A stretch of DNA of 64,000 nt from positions 5,058,392-5,122,391 of the forward strand of contig JAQFVV010000032.1 in the NCBI GenBank assembly GCA_028023455.1. Direction: 5' to 3'. The position numbers and the translations under genes were made by a program. Below are positions 53,371-64,000 of this stretch, piece after piece. The notes beneath the pieces are model-generated. The model searched no databases and was not told the origin of the DNA. It was given only the letters and a program-made list of their open reading frames with translations. Source of the DNA: Epiperipatus broadwayi. Lineage: Eukaryota; Onychophora; Udeonychophora; Euonychophora; Peripatidae. Every line of letters begins with the position of its first letter. The first letter of the stretch is position 1.

Positions 53371-54904
53371 AATTATATAAATTTAAATGAAATTACTATA
53401 AATATCAATCAATCACAAACATACAGACACATGTATTGTACATTGTATGTTTTAATCTATTCTCCATCAACTTTTTTGCTATTTTTCTTGATTTAGTAGC
53501 TTAATAAGTTAGATATTAACTAAAGAGAAATAATCTTATAAAATATAAGCCTTTCTAGAAATATTTTTTTAATAAGAATATGAAAAGTTGGAAAATCTTT
53601 GTTAAGAATTGAGTGCTCTGAAAAGTATTTTGTAATTTAATGTGATTTTATTTTATGCTACTTAGAAGTAATGTTATGTATCATACAATAATTTATTTTT
53701 CTTAACCTATTGAAGATTATACTAAAGTCATTCATAAAAGACTTTGTGAAAATCTGTATGATATCAGTTGAGATTGTGAGGCAATTTCTCAAAGAATAGC
53801 TGTTTTACAAATTTAAAAGCTGAATTATGTATCCTTCTTTAAAAAAAGTGCTCACACTCAAGTTAACAATAAATATAGGAAGCTATTAAGATAAAAATTA
53901 TTAATAAAAGTACACAATTTTCATTATTAAATCATATTGTTAATTTACTTTTTTTTTTCAAAATAATTCATCTATTAATAAAAATTATGTAAAACTTTCC
54001 TTTCACTTTTTTTATGAAGATGTACACTTACCACCTAAATCACATCTTAAATCATGACCTTTTTTTCTTGGTGTTCAACTTCATACAACTTAAAACTTAT
54101 GGAATTATTAAAAAAATTCAAATATTTTTTTAACAATAAAATATCTGAATTTGATATTCTTAGATATTACCATGTAAATAGTTTCAGAAACATTTTTGAT
54201 TGCTATGTGTATGTGGTTTAGAATGGAATTTAATAAATAATATCTGAATTATATATTGTGAACCAACTCATATAAATCAATGGGTGAACCATAATAAATT
54301 AATCACATTGTCAATGACTGTCCAATCTATTTGCATACAGTCATAGAATTAAGTAACTTAATTAAGCCACTACAGAATCTATTTTTGGAAGAAATCTGTC
54401 TAGATTGATTTGTAATGTTTATAAATATATCTACCTAAAAAATTCCTAAGTTAACCCCTTAATTTATTTTTATGTGGCCCTGATACTGTTGCTGCAAGTT
54501 TTTATAATTTATTTCAATGCAAGAATTTGTTTCAATGAGCTATTAGAACAAACTTTAATTTAAAAAAGATTTTGAGCAATTTTAATTGTTAATAATGATA
54601 CTATTTTAATTCTAAATAAAGTAGGTAGATGTTAGTATCTATTGATGATCTAAAAAAGACAATAAAATGAGAGCTCATTCTGAAGAGAAAATATACTTCT
54701 GTGCATGTGTATGGACTTCTGTACATGTATAACACAGATTTTTATTCATACTGTAAAAACAGAAAAAATTGTTTATGAATTTATTCTTTTAAAAAATTAT
54801 TAAATATTTATTTCTTAATATGCATATAAAAATATATATTTAATATTTATTTGAATATATTACTTGTAGTAAAAAAATTATTTAACTGAAAATTTATTGA
54901 CATC
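53371..54904. other. AT-rich intergenic DNA, no gene seen
   Basis: No supported gene, transposon end or RNA. Confidence 0.6.
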
Positions 54905-55037
54905 AAGTGTAGGAGACCTGTCTTGCATTGGTGGTCGAGAGGTCAGCGTGACTGCCTTGCACTTGCAGGCAGTTGCCCTGGTTGCAGGTTCATGTCCAGG
55001 CCAATGCTATGACACTTAAAAAAAGTGTAGGAGACCT
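54905..55037 (+). mobile_element. tRNA-derived SINE, family 1, with 15-bp target-site duplications
   Basis: AAGTGTAGGAGACCT occurs exactly at 54905-54919 and 55023-55037 and brackets an element of about 103 bp. The element has an A-box-like GGTGGTCGAGAGGTCAG, a B-box-like CAGGTTCATGTCC, and an end of GATGCTATGACACTT plus a short A-run. Perfect 15-bp duplications plus an A-tail are the signature of LINE-assisted insertion. The intact duplication marks a comparatively young insertion and fixes the unit length of the family at about 100 bp. The partner LINE is unknown, and the A-tail differs from the (TGA)n tail of the RTE here. Confidence 0.93.
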
Positions 55038-55646
55038 ACTGTCAACAATTTTCTTATTATTTTTTGTAATTAAAAATTGAATTTTAATTCTTCAAAGACT
55101 ACTATAGCAATATAAACTTTTACTTTAATGAAATTTATCTAAAATATACATATTTTGAATAATATTTTTTTCATTAAATTTATTTTTTTTATCCTGAAGA
55201 CTAAAAGCTTTTGTTTTGATTACTTATTTTTGGTTGTTTTTATTTAATACTCTTCTTTTTATTCACAAAATTGATATTTTATTTTTTAGTATAATTTTAT
55301 TTTGTTTTTTTAATTTATGCTTTTAAGAAAATTTGTAAAACATGTAAAAATAAAATAGAGAATTTTTTTATTTTAAAATACAAACAAAGATAGAAGAAGA
55401 AAAATTATAATTAAGGCTTAATAGTATGTCAAAAAAGACATTTAAAAAGTTAAATAAATAAAATAATAAAAATAATATTTAGACCTTTATCTTTATTGCT
55501 TGTATCTCCACTTACTATTTATTGCAATTCTGGTGCATCTTATTCATTTTGTGTACATATATTTCATTTTACAAAGTATTCATCTTCCCAAAATAATACT
55601 TATACATATAATATAAATATTTTAAATATATATGTATATTTTATGA

Positions 55647-55648
<2 letters not shown>
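55038..55648. other. AT-rich intergenic DNA, no gene seen
   Basis: No feature beyond T- and A-runs. Confidence 0.6.

Positions 55649-55729
<81 letters not shown>
55649..55729. repeat. (TA)n microsatellite
   Basis: About 40 uninterrupted TA units. The plus-strand frame 55496-55807 reads IYIYIY through it and is discounted. Confidence 0.96.
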
Positions 55730-55732
<3 letters not shown>

Positions 55733-56344
55733 ACTGTAATAAATTTTAAATGTGAATACCATAATAATAATTCACAACTCAATCTTACTATAAACCTTTT
55801 AAAGTGATATAATACATCATCTATATTTGTACTTATATTTATTTCCTATAAAAATAGATTATTTTTATTAATATATTTGGAAATATAGATAAACTTTGAT
55901 ATTATTTCAGTTAGTACAATTATTAAAATATTCTTATGATATAATATAATTTATTTATTTTCCATTGGCTAATAAATAAATAGTTGTAATAATATATAAA
56001 CTTTGAATTTTATATCATAATAATAATCCATAAATAAAATTATAAATAAGACTATAAATGAGACAAAAATAGTGTGATGGATTAGCATTGATATGAAAGA
56101 GATCATTCTTTGCAAGTTTATTAAAAAAAGATAACTGCTGGACAAACAGCCTTTCATAAGAAACTATATATATATAAATCATGTTTTCAGAGCAATTAAA
56201 GTAAATATACCAAACACTGAACTGTTTGACAAGATAATATTTTCACTCAACAGGGTGAAAAAACAATAATCACATGGGTGTATGGGTGTAGCAGAGATAA
56301 TTGTATCATGTAGTTATTGAATAGTTTGATTTAAATTTGGAAAT
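55730..56344. other. AT-rich intergenic DNA, no gene seen
   Basis: No supported feature. Minus-strand open frame 55969-56157 is hydrophobic and unrecognised. Confidence 0.55.
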
Positions 56345-56815
56345 ATTTTTATACTTATTTGCATGAAAAATCTCTTCCAAATAGTTGGTAATTTAATTGT
56401 TTCATCACATTTGTTAATGCAATTTGTTTTTTTAAATATTTCTATAGCCTAACTCTTTGGTCATGGTTATTACATGTGAATATGGTTTTGATATTTGAGA
56501 AATCAATGTGATGATCAGTATTCAAAATATGGAGAGTAAATGCTGAAGATTATGAGAATTTTTTCACTGCATTTATGTGCACATCTCTTCTAGCACTTAT
56601 ACATCGATTGTTCCTATTACAAATGTAGTTTTGCACATGCCACATGGTATCTCATACACTCCTTGAGCTTCAAGAGGGTTTATATCTTAGGTTTGATAAG
56701 AATGTTATTTTTTGCTCAGTAGAGAATATTGTTTTATGGCATAGCATCTCAGTATTTTTCCAATCTTGTCTGTGGCTTTTTTTATATAAAACATGTATAT
56801 TCTAGTAAAAATATT
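56345..56815 (-). pseudogene. Penelope-like element GIY-YIG remnant, minus-strand copy (second locus)
   Basis: Reading from about 56815 downward, the minus strand gives MFYIKKATDKIGKILRCYAI near 56790-56735, the family linker seen as LLYIKTVIDIIGNVLKK at 5150. After a frameshift it gives GVYEIPCGMCKTTF near 56670-56625, which is the start of the GIY-YIG domain. Further on, across frames, come SSAFTLHIL, DHHIDFSNIKTIF and CNNHDQR (56560-56465), then a decayed NxxxKQIALTN tail. The YIG of the core is altered to FVIG. Multiple stops. It is more diverged than the 4.4-5.7 kb copies and uses different wording in the H-I-D-F block, so it is a separate older insertion. Confidence 0.78.
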
Positions 56816-57010
56816 TTCTTTGTTTTCTAAAATAATATTCATATGCAATAGCCATAACCAAAGATTATTTAAGAAAACTATAGAAATAATTTTAAAAAAA
56901 CATGTTGCATTAACCCATGAAATTACCAATATTTGGAAGAATTTCTTCATGCAAATAAATATAAAAAATACTGACAAATTTAAGTCAAAGTATTCAACAA
57001 TCACATGATA
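56793..57010 (+). pseudogene. Penelope-like element C-terminal remnant, plus-strand copy (second locus)
   Basis: The plus-strand open frame 56793-57008 includes VKIFSLFSKIIFICNSHNQR then LFKKTIEIILKKHVALTHE and ITNIWKNFF. This matches, in inverted orientation, the end of the neighbouring minus-strand copy (NIKTIFTCNNHDQR ... KKQIALTN ... NYQLFGR). The KKTIEI helix corresponds to the RKAIEI helix at 4640. Only the last third of the domain is present. The overlapping minus-strand frame (56705-57043) includes the linker of the opposite copy near 56815 and is otherwise a shadow. Confidence 0.65.
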
Positions 57011-58245
57011 TAACCATATAATTAAACTGACTTTTTTATACATCTGAGGACAAGTGTTATCTTGTCAAAACATCTAGTATATTTACTTTTATTTTATTAT
57101 ATTGAACATGATTCTTCCTGAAAACTTCATTTATAAAACAACTTTTGTCTATAAAAACAATCATTCAATATATATAATATGTTAATATATTCATTTTCTA
57201 ATTTATAAATCCAAAATTTATATGCATAGTAAAATATAAGCATATATTTATTCTTTAAACAACCAGATCTAAAAATATTACTGTGATAATTCAGAAATCA
57301 GATTTTCAAAAATTATTTAAATAAACTAAAAAGTAATTTCCAAAAAAAATTAGTATGTATATATTATACAAAATGAATCATGTAAATAATATTTTCTGAA
57401 AAAAACTATGTATAAAGTGATTGAAACTAGAAAAAAATGCAGTGAAAGATGTAACAATGAAAAAAATATAATAGTAAGATAATATAAGTAAAGATTTAAA
57501 ATTTATTTAATTAATATATCAAACTTTAACTCTTCTGTGGTCAAGTAACAAATAAATTAAGGCTACTATTGCAAAATTTATTTTTTCATATAAGTTTTAA
57601 TAAAGTTTGTGACAAAATTAAGTTATTTTTAAATATAAGTATTATGAAAATTCATTTTAAACATGAGTAAAAGAATAAAAATTCATAACAACTGTAAATT
57701 TATTTAAATAAAATAGATTTACATTTTATGTTATGTAATTTCTGATATAGATTTAAATTTTTCTAAAAATGCCATATAATTATAAATTACTCTAATATTT
57801 ATAATTTAAAAACTTTTTCAGATTAATGAAAACAATCTTGAAACAAAAAATTATTACTTTTAGAATATTTTCTGCTTTACAAATATATAGTGGAAATTCT
57901 GATATTTTTGTACAACTTGAATTCTGCAATTCAACTTTTGTGCTATAGTTGTTGTTTTTTTAATAACTTCTGAAATCTAGGAACCCAAAGACTAAAATAC
58001 AGATTTATTAACATTCTATTGAGACCCATTTGTTGTAAAATTACAAAAATAGGCATGAGACAGAACATTCAATTGTTGTACAAGTTACTTCATGATTGGC
58101 AAAATTTGAATGGCAGCAGCATTCCAAACTAGCATGGAATTTGCCAAGAAAAGATTAATATACTTTTTGCAAGGCTTGAAATAAAAATATTTATATATAT
58201 CTGTGAAAAAATTACCAGATATTATCAGATTATTGAGGTTAAAAA
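57011..58245. other. AT-rich intergenic DNA, no gene seen
   Basis: No supported gene or repeat end. Confidence 0.6.
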
Positions 58246-58350
58246 GCTAATATATATATTAATAATGCATATCTAGATCTATATATCTAGACATATAAAT
58301 ATATATATATATATATTAATAATGCATATCTAGATCTATATATCTAGACA
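58246..58350. repeat. Tandem duplication, 57-bp period
   Basis: TTAATAATGCATATCTAGAT followed by CTATATATCTAGACA occurs at about 58258-58292 and again at 58315-58350 with no mismatch seen, separated by a (TA)n stretch. The perfect match implies a recent local duplication. Confidence 0.9.
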
Positions 58351-59940
58351 AAACAGGCAAGGTTTAATAAAGAAAAATAATTTTTAAAAAATATTAGAAT
58401 ATTTTTTAAATACTTAAAAAAAATTTGAAAGATAGCTAATGCTTATTTAGTGGTTAAAATGTATCGAAAAAATAACTTTAACTATCCACTGCAAGTCAAA
58501 AGTCTAACAATTTTTCGCACACAAAAAAAATAAAAATATAGAAGATGTGCCCATTAGACTAATCAACTGCATAGCAATAAAAGGGTATGGAATTTTTTTT
58601 TATTTTACATTTAGCTAAAAATAGATCACTAGCTAAGTTGGATATACATTGGCTATTTAAAAAAATTCTAAGCTTGATTAGAAATTTTTCTAAAAAAAAT
58701 TCCAAATTTCATTTGGATTTTCGATCCCACAGCATGAGTATGATGGATAAATATGATAATTATTATAAGAAAAGCTCCTCATATATATATGTTGTTTTTA
58801 TTAGTTCAACTCTTAATTAACTCTACCATATCACAATTCACCCTCTCTCACTAAGCATGAATTTCATGAACAATTTTCACTTATCAATTGATGTAGAAAT
58901 ATCAAATACCTGAATCTCCATGCAAGTGTTGACTGTTCAAGATTATTCTATTAACCACACTCTTATAAGATAAAAGCTAGTTTCGATCTACTTATAACAC
59001 TTTCTGGAAGAATGAATAATCATTGCGCTGTAGATACATACTTTTAAAATATTTTTGTTTTTATCAATACATCATCATCTCAAATATGTATATAGTATCT
59101 TTGACATTACCAATTTTAGATAAATACATTAAATTATTTCTAATCATTTATTAGGCTAAATGTTATCATAATATTTTTAATGTAGAAAATACTTTAAACC
59201 AGTTAAAAATTAATATAGCTGTTTTTAATTAAATATAACCGCATGATAACATTAACTTTTTAATTAAATGTAGACACATGGTATCCTTAATCCAACATCG
59301 ACTATCTTCTTTCAACGTGTACTATTTTTTAAATATCCTTAAAACTTTCAGTTATATAATGAAAATGGTCTTATTTAATTTCACAAAGGCGAAAAACAGA
59401 CTAAAATGTAGTTCTATTGTTACTTTTTATATGTCTTATTGATATATATATAATGTACGCGCTCATATCGTTTTCTTACACATATACGTAACATATATAT
59501 ATATTCGTAAAAATCCAACGTATTATTTGAGAAGTTTACACATATAAATATATATTTAAAAAAACGGTTAGCTCACATGTGCTTGTATAGGTATATATGT
59601 ATACATTTTATAATTTTCAATTTTATTTTATTCTGGATTATATTTAATAAATCGCAGCTTCAAATTTTTTGATAAAAAAAATTAATATTCCAAAAATTAA
59701 CAACAGATTAATTTTATTTTTGTATATAAAAATAGTTTTTGAACACCTTTTTGTCTAATTGACGAAAGTGTGAAAAGAGGAAACAGATTTTTATACTTAT
59801 ATTAAATGCATTATTATTATTTTAAAAAAAATATTTATCTAGAATATAATTGTAGTACAAAAAATAAATGCTTTACTCTTGCCGCTTTAAACAAATCAAC
59901 AATGGATTAATACTATTTTCTATTTTTATTGGGCTTTGTG
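58351..59940. other. AT-rich DNA leading to the GC island
   Basis: No supported gene. The plus-strand frame 58587-58820 is unrecognised. From about 59450 CpG dinucleotides become more frequent (TACGCGCT near 59457, ATACGTAAC near 59484, TTCGTAAA near 59504), which may mark the approach to the island downstream. Confidence 0.5.
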
Positions 59941-60090
59941 CTTTTGTGACGTGTCACAAGTGAAGCGGTCAGTATCAGTTTCCATGCGGATCGTTGCACC
60001 TCGTTACCCCGAAGCACCGTTTTATTTTGCCGAGGCCTCCTCGTGCGACTTTCTTACTGCTCGGAAATGAACTTGCACATTCACATGTTT
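59941..60090. promoter_or_regulatory. GC- and CpG-rich island, candidate promoter, first exon or conserved element
   Basis: About 130 bp (59945-60075) is close to half G+C and contains at least ten CpG, while the surroundings are far lower in both. It has TGACGTGTCA near 59947 (bZIP/CRE-half-site-like), and stretches such as GCGGATCGTTGCACCTCGTT and GCCGAGGCCTCCTCGTGCGA. No transposon end, tRNA box pair or similarity to the window's SINEs was found. It is either a regulatory element or promoter, an exon, or a fragment of foreign or mobile origin. The first is an inference from composition only. Confidence 0.4.
59984..60070 (+). CDS. Hypothetical 28-codon ORF inside the GC island
   Basis: An ATG at 59984 opens a frame that runs through the island to TGA at 60068-60070. 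It encodes a peptide beginning MRIVAPRYPEAPFYF and ending FLTARK. Composition is unlike the AT-driven Lys/Asn/Ile/Phe frames elsewhere, with Pro, Ala, Arg, Ser and Cys present. It has no recognisable domain and is too short to judge. It could be an upstream ORF, the start of a coding exon (the frame would then have to leave by a splice site before the stop), or chance. No convincing GTAAGT donor is visible inside it. Confidence 0.15.
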   Translation: MRIVAPRYPEAPFYFAEASSCDFLTARK

Positions 60091-60999
60091 TTAAAAAAAG
60101 AAAATTAACAAAATTATTCAAAAATATCAAATTTAATAGACCCAGAAATGCATGACGAGATCACGTTGGGAAGAAAAATGATACGTAAAGTGATGTTAAG
60201 AGACAAGTTTTAAATTTTTGAAAACGCTTGATTTCAATCTACATTTAACAATTATATAATAAATAATCTTTCAAAAACATACAAAAAAGATTTATACCTT
60301 TTTTTAAAAAATATATATATATATTTTTTGGACATTTATTTTATATCGAACAGGTAAAAGATAATGTGGTTTTTAAATTGTCCACCCTCAGGACAAAGGA
60401 GCCCCAATAGTTTGCCAAAAAAAAAATAGTAAAAAAAAAGGTCTTGACTATATTTCTCAATTATCAAATCACTGAAAAACGTTTTATCAATTTTTATTTT
60501 ATTCTCGAACTAAGACTAGCTAGTATCCATATATTATCAATAACTGAATAATTCACTAGATTGACTCTCGCTACCTAAAAAAAAATTATACATCTGTTTG
60601 GAATGTTAAGCAAAGTTTTTAAACCACATGAATGCACTAATTTTTATACTCTAAAATCGTTCATACTATTGCATTAAACTTAGAGATATATGCATAAATA
60701 CTGTATATAAGAATATATTCATACTTTTTGTGGTAATAAAATATTTATGTAAATAAACAGGTAATAGAATAACTTTATCAAAAATGGTCTATGACCTATA
60801 GCAAAAATTTAAAAAGTCCATGCCAAAAGATATAGATATCTAAAGAAATTTTAAAAAAAACTGAGAACGCAGAATTAAATAGCTATTGGACTGGTATCAG
60901 ATCTACCATTAGACAGACTAAGGCATAGAATCTCAATGAAGAGTACAGTAGATATTTAAAGGTTATTGTTTTGTGCAAAGAAACTGTTTTTTTGTAAAA
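60091..60999. other. AT-rich intergenic DNA, no gene seen
   Basis: Sequence returns to very high AT. A short patch CACCCTCAGGACAAAGGAGC near 60383 stands out slightly but has no match in the window. No gene. Confidence 0.55.
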
Positions 61000-61425
61000 G
61001 TTAATCAATTTTGCTTTTAACTTCCTCCCCCCTTCACGAAGTTGGAAAAATGGGGGGAAGTAATTTACTTTTCTTTTTTTTTAATGTGCAAAATACTGCC
61101 TTGTGCTTAACTTTACATAACTCTTGAGACTATATTACTGATTTAATGTATTACTTTCATTATTTTCTTTTAAAACTTTGTTTTGCCTTATACAAAATCA
61201 TCAACTTTGTATACACATTTTACATCCTTTGTATTTCAATCATGTTATATATATGATGTAGTGCTTCATGGCCCTAATGCAACTTTTGTCTTCTTTATAT
61301 ACATTGTTCGCATAACATATGTATATGTATTCATTGAGACTTTGTTATTTACCTAATTTTATGCTGTCATTGATTTCTCTTGTATCTACTCTAAAATGTG
61401 AATAAATTTTGATTTTTGAAAGTAA
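61000..61425 (+). other. 3'-UTR-like block with AATAAA signal
   Basis: T-rich on the plus strand with mixed composition, starting with a C6/G6 hairpin (AACTTCCTCCCCCC and GGGGGGAAGT around 61018-61061). It ends with GTGAATAAATTTTGATTTTT near 61399, a canonical polyadenylation hexamer. It reads like the end of a transcript, but no upstream coding exon is present within reach, so it may be a far 3' UTR, a processed remnant, or coincidence in AT-rich DNA, where AATAAA is frequent. Confidence 0.2.
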
Positions 61426-62376
61426 AAGTTCGTTGGGTACAAATCATTAAGTTGCATTTTTTTGAAAACTAGACTGGTAGCTAGATAGTATAAAAGGGAG
61501 AAGATAAATTATTTAATAAAAGTTGCAATAAATTCAAAAAGTCTATAAGAACTACGTATAGTTTAAAAACTTTACATTTATAAAGGGCCATAAGCCGGAA
61601 ATTAATCTGAAGGTATTGCTAGGAGAACCCTGGATAAGGATTTAATAAGCGCTACCATTTCTAGCTTGCTACAGGTAGTAAATCTGGAGATATAGAAATA
61701 AAGTGGGCTCCCAAAAAATCAATGGGTAATCTGATGTCAATGATTTAAAGAAAAATAAACTTCAGCAATAAAATGAATGGATTACTTCAACACAATAATG
61801 AATGTGTTCTTGAACTATAATGCTTAACAATCTACAAGCTATGTCAAATAAGATTATACAGGTATAAAACTTAAAGCTAATTTTACTATAATAACTCTTT
61901 TCCTAACACCATTACTCTATAAATATTACTAAGCAACCTTATTTTCCAGTAAAACCTAGGGCTTGTCTAAAAGTTTGTAATGATGGTACTTTAATAATAA
62001 TTGCATGTTGGACTATTTCCATTATCCAATATTAATTGTTAAATATTTTTTTAAAAATTCAAATTTTATTTAAACTTTTCAAATACATTTAACAGTTAAT
62101 CATAGCATACAGATTAGTGTATAAGGCAATATGTTTGAGTGTTATGACAGAAAAATGTAACGAATTTAAGTTTCATAAATATTATAATATTCATTTTTTT
62201 ATTTAATTTTATTAATTTCCATTTTAATTAGAGTTGCATTTCTAACATTACTTGGAAAATTCATAAGTATTTGAGACTTAAACTTTTGAAGTTTAAATTA
62301 TAGTTCCTAATAAGCTAATAAAGCTTTTGAATTCATAATTCAAATATAACAAAATAAGTTAATAAAATTAAGTCTT
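61426..62376. other. AT-rich intergenic DNA, no gene seen
   Basis: A modestly less AT-rich stretch at 61560-61740 has no recognised frame. Nothing else. Confidence 0.5.
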
Positions 62377-62810
62377 TAATGGTGCTCTAAACCAGAGAGG
62401 GCGTAATTTTAATGATCTGAAAAGAAATTCAGATAGTGTTCAAATCCGGTAAGGTCTTTTAATAAAATTTTTAGACTAAAAATAAATTTTGTTTAAGCTG
62501 TATTATTATATGTAAAATAGAACAAAAACATTATATTGTTAATTGATTTGTTACCAAACACTACTGTGAGTTGCAAAACATCTACCTCAAAGGCGTTTAA
62601 TTAACCCCTACTTGGTCAGCAGTATAGAAAAAGTAACAAAATAAGAATACCAAATTCTGTACAATTGAGTAGACATCAAATTTGATTATGGCACACCCTT
62701 GTGTTAAAATTAAAATTATTAATATATAAATAAATATATATCATACTCAATGCTCTATCTTTAAAAATTATGTTAGCGGTTTGCAATATCTAAAAGGTTG
62801 TGAACCACTG
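62377..62810. mobile_element. Short non-autonomous hAT-like element
   Basis: The right end, inverted from 62810, reads CAGTGGTTCACAACCTTTTA, a Charlie-type hAT terminus. The left end reads TAATGGTGCTCTAAACCAGA then GAGGGCGTAATTTTAATGAT, the matching form with its first bases decayed. The size is 434 bp, with no coding content. Flanking 8-mers (AAGTCTTT and CTGTAAAA) do not match, so the target duplication is lost or the left border is wrong. It is not the same family as the element at 36414, whose ends differ. Confidence 0.6.
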
Positions 62811-62867
62811 CTGTAAAAAAATAGGCTATTCTAAGTTAACAACGAGAAGAAATTTGAAAATACTTAT

Positions 62868-63320
62868 CTATGATGGTCCTTCGGATTTCTGCCCTTTGTC
62901 TCTAAAGTAATAAAAATTAATGAGTAACTCCCAAACATTATGAATCATCAATGTAGGTTGACTTATGGGATTATTTGCTATTGTGATGTAATTAGCCTCT
63001 TTAAAAAAATTATATGCATTCTTTTTCTGTCCAATATTTTTGTCTTTTCCTGTCAAATCCCTGTTCATTGATACATACATGGATGCATCTAGGGTTTTTT
63101 TCTAATCATCAGTTTATGTTTTTTAAATTGCTTTTTAATGAGATGACTAATTTCATCAATATACTCCTTTCTTATTCATATGATATTTTCTAATGCAGTT
63201 TGCTTTTTCAGCCTTTCAAGTTTAGATTTCATAGAGATTAGGATTTCTTGTAGTGTGGTAAGCTGTTCTTATTTTATACTTGTAGATTTTATTTTACTTA
63301 GTTTGCTATTTTGCTACTTT
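62868..63320 (-). pseudogene. Unidentified broken coding stretch with coiled-coil segment
   Basis: On the minus strand, three consecutive pieces have protein-like composition. The first is EQLTTLQEILISMKSKLERL then KKQTALENII (about 63265-63180), a leucine-spaced helix typical of a coiled coil. The second is RKEYIDEISHLIKKQFKKHK (about 63170-63110). After a frame change, the third is the open frame 63080-62868 with MNRDLTGKDKNIGQKKNAYN, FFKEANYITIANNPISQPTL and VWELLINFYYFRDKGQKSEG. Stops separate the pieces. I do not recognise the family. A retroelement or DNA-transposon protein is likely in this context, and a host pseudogene is possible. The plus-strand frame 63180-63383 is its shadow. Confidence 0.4.
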
Positions 63321-63383
63321 ATGATAATACTAATTTTTTATTTGATATTTCTTTTTGCTATCTATTTAGGATTCTCTGGCTAA

Positions 63384-64000
63384 TCATTTTCAAGAAAAAA
63401 AATTTTTTTTTTTTATGTAGATCTTTTCTTAAATTGGTAAATAAAAATAAATGTTGGCCTAGTTAATGCTATGATGAGTGATTAATTGAGATATAATTTT
63501 ATATTGTTACTATTTATCAACTATTTACTATTTTCATCATCTAATATTAAGAACAGAATGCCTTTAGAAAATTTTTAAACTTTATTTTCAATATTAAAGA
63601 ATCGATGGGTCCTGGTTTAACGCCTATCTAGTATTATCATTGGTTAGACTAGAAACATCTTAAAAAGAAAAGATAATAATACCATGCAAAATGTTGTGTT
63701 AAATACTAATATATTTAATATTTTTATAATATTTTTAATTGAATGTATTTAGAAAGTTTGAACAAAGTTTAAAATTTTTCTAAAAACAATTCAATTCTTA
63801 AGATTAGATTATGGAAGTAGTCCAACAAATAATTAATACTAAAATGCCATCATCATAAATATTCAGACAAACATTATTACTACTTTAATAATATTGTGAC
63901 CTGTTGTGTCTAATAGATTACAGTAGCCTAGCAACAATTTTAATGTAACATTTTGTTTTAAAAATTTCATTAGTTATGTATGTGGATCAAAATGATCTCT
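63384..64000. other. AT-rich intergenic DNA, no gene seen
   Basis: No supported feature to the window end. Confidence 0.55.

Noticed and set aside
55496-55807. Plus-strand frame with a YIYI core
   Set aside because: It runs through the (TA)n array.

Overview
This is strongly AT-rich, gene-poor eukaryotic DNA. The evidence is: no prokaryotic-style gene order, long simple repeats such as (GATA)n, (TAA)n and (TA)n, and decayed copies of metazoan transposon classes. These are an RTE-type LINE, Penelope-like elements with GIY-YIG domains, a ZBED5/SCAND3-type hAT transposon, a pogo/Tigger-like element, tRNA-like SINEs and foldback elements. An invertebrate animal fits best. I cannot name the species from sequence alone. 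No intact host protein-coding gene, rRNA, true tRNA or CRISPR array could be supported.

Layout. 1-4250 is featureless AT-rich sequence. 4.26-5.72 kb holds an AT palindrome and two inverted Penelope GIY-YIG remnants, followed by a 417-bp (GATA)n array. 7.8-8.1 kb is a decayed hairpin element. 10.33-10.87 kb is a 5'-truncated RTE 3' end with its (TGA)n tail. 14.7, 16.3, 17.9-18.5 and 23.6 kb are microsatellites. 21.9 kb is another GIY-YIG-type remnant. 27.23-28.23 kb is a complete-ended pogo-like element. 29.0-29.5 kb holds a hairpin element and two AT palindromes. 30.35-31.07 kb holds copies of a foldback family. 31.68-34.83 kb is a near full-length, inactivated RTE on the minus strand.

36.41-40.10 kb is a hAT transposon with matching 8-bp target-site duplications. 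It carries a broken BED-finger transposase on the minus strand, a SINE fragment and a second nested DNA element. 40-47 kb is a graveyard of three short SINE-like families and foldback copies. 50.85-51.75 kb contains two large inverted repeats. 52.9-53.4 kb is an old direct duplication. 54.9 kb is a SINE with a perfect 15-bp target duplication. 56.3-57.0 kb is a second inverted Penelope pair. 59.94-60.09 kb is a sharply GC- and CpG-rich island with a 28-codon ORF and is the best candidate for host function. 62.4-63.3 kb holds a short hAT-like element and an unidentified broken coding stretch.

The elements relate through mobilisation. The LINE-type and Penelope-like machinery is the plausible source of reverse transcription for the SINEs, and the hAT and pogo elements have non-autonomous derivatives. 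Every transposon reading frame seen here is interrupted. I did not find a convincing new biological system. The most unusual structures are the two inverted Penelope pairs, a shared ~55-bp module next to two of the large inverted structures, and the GC island.
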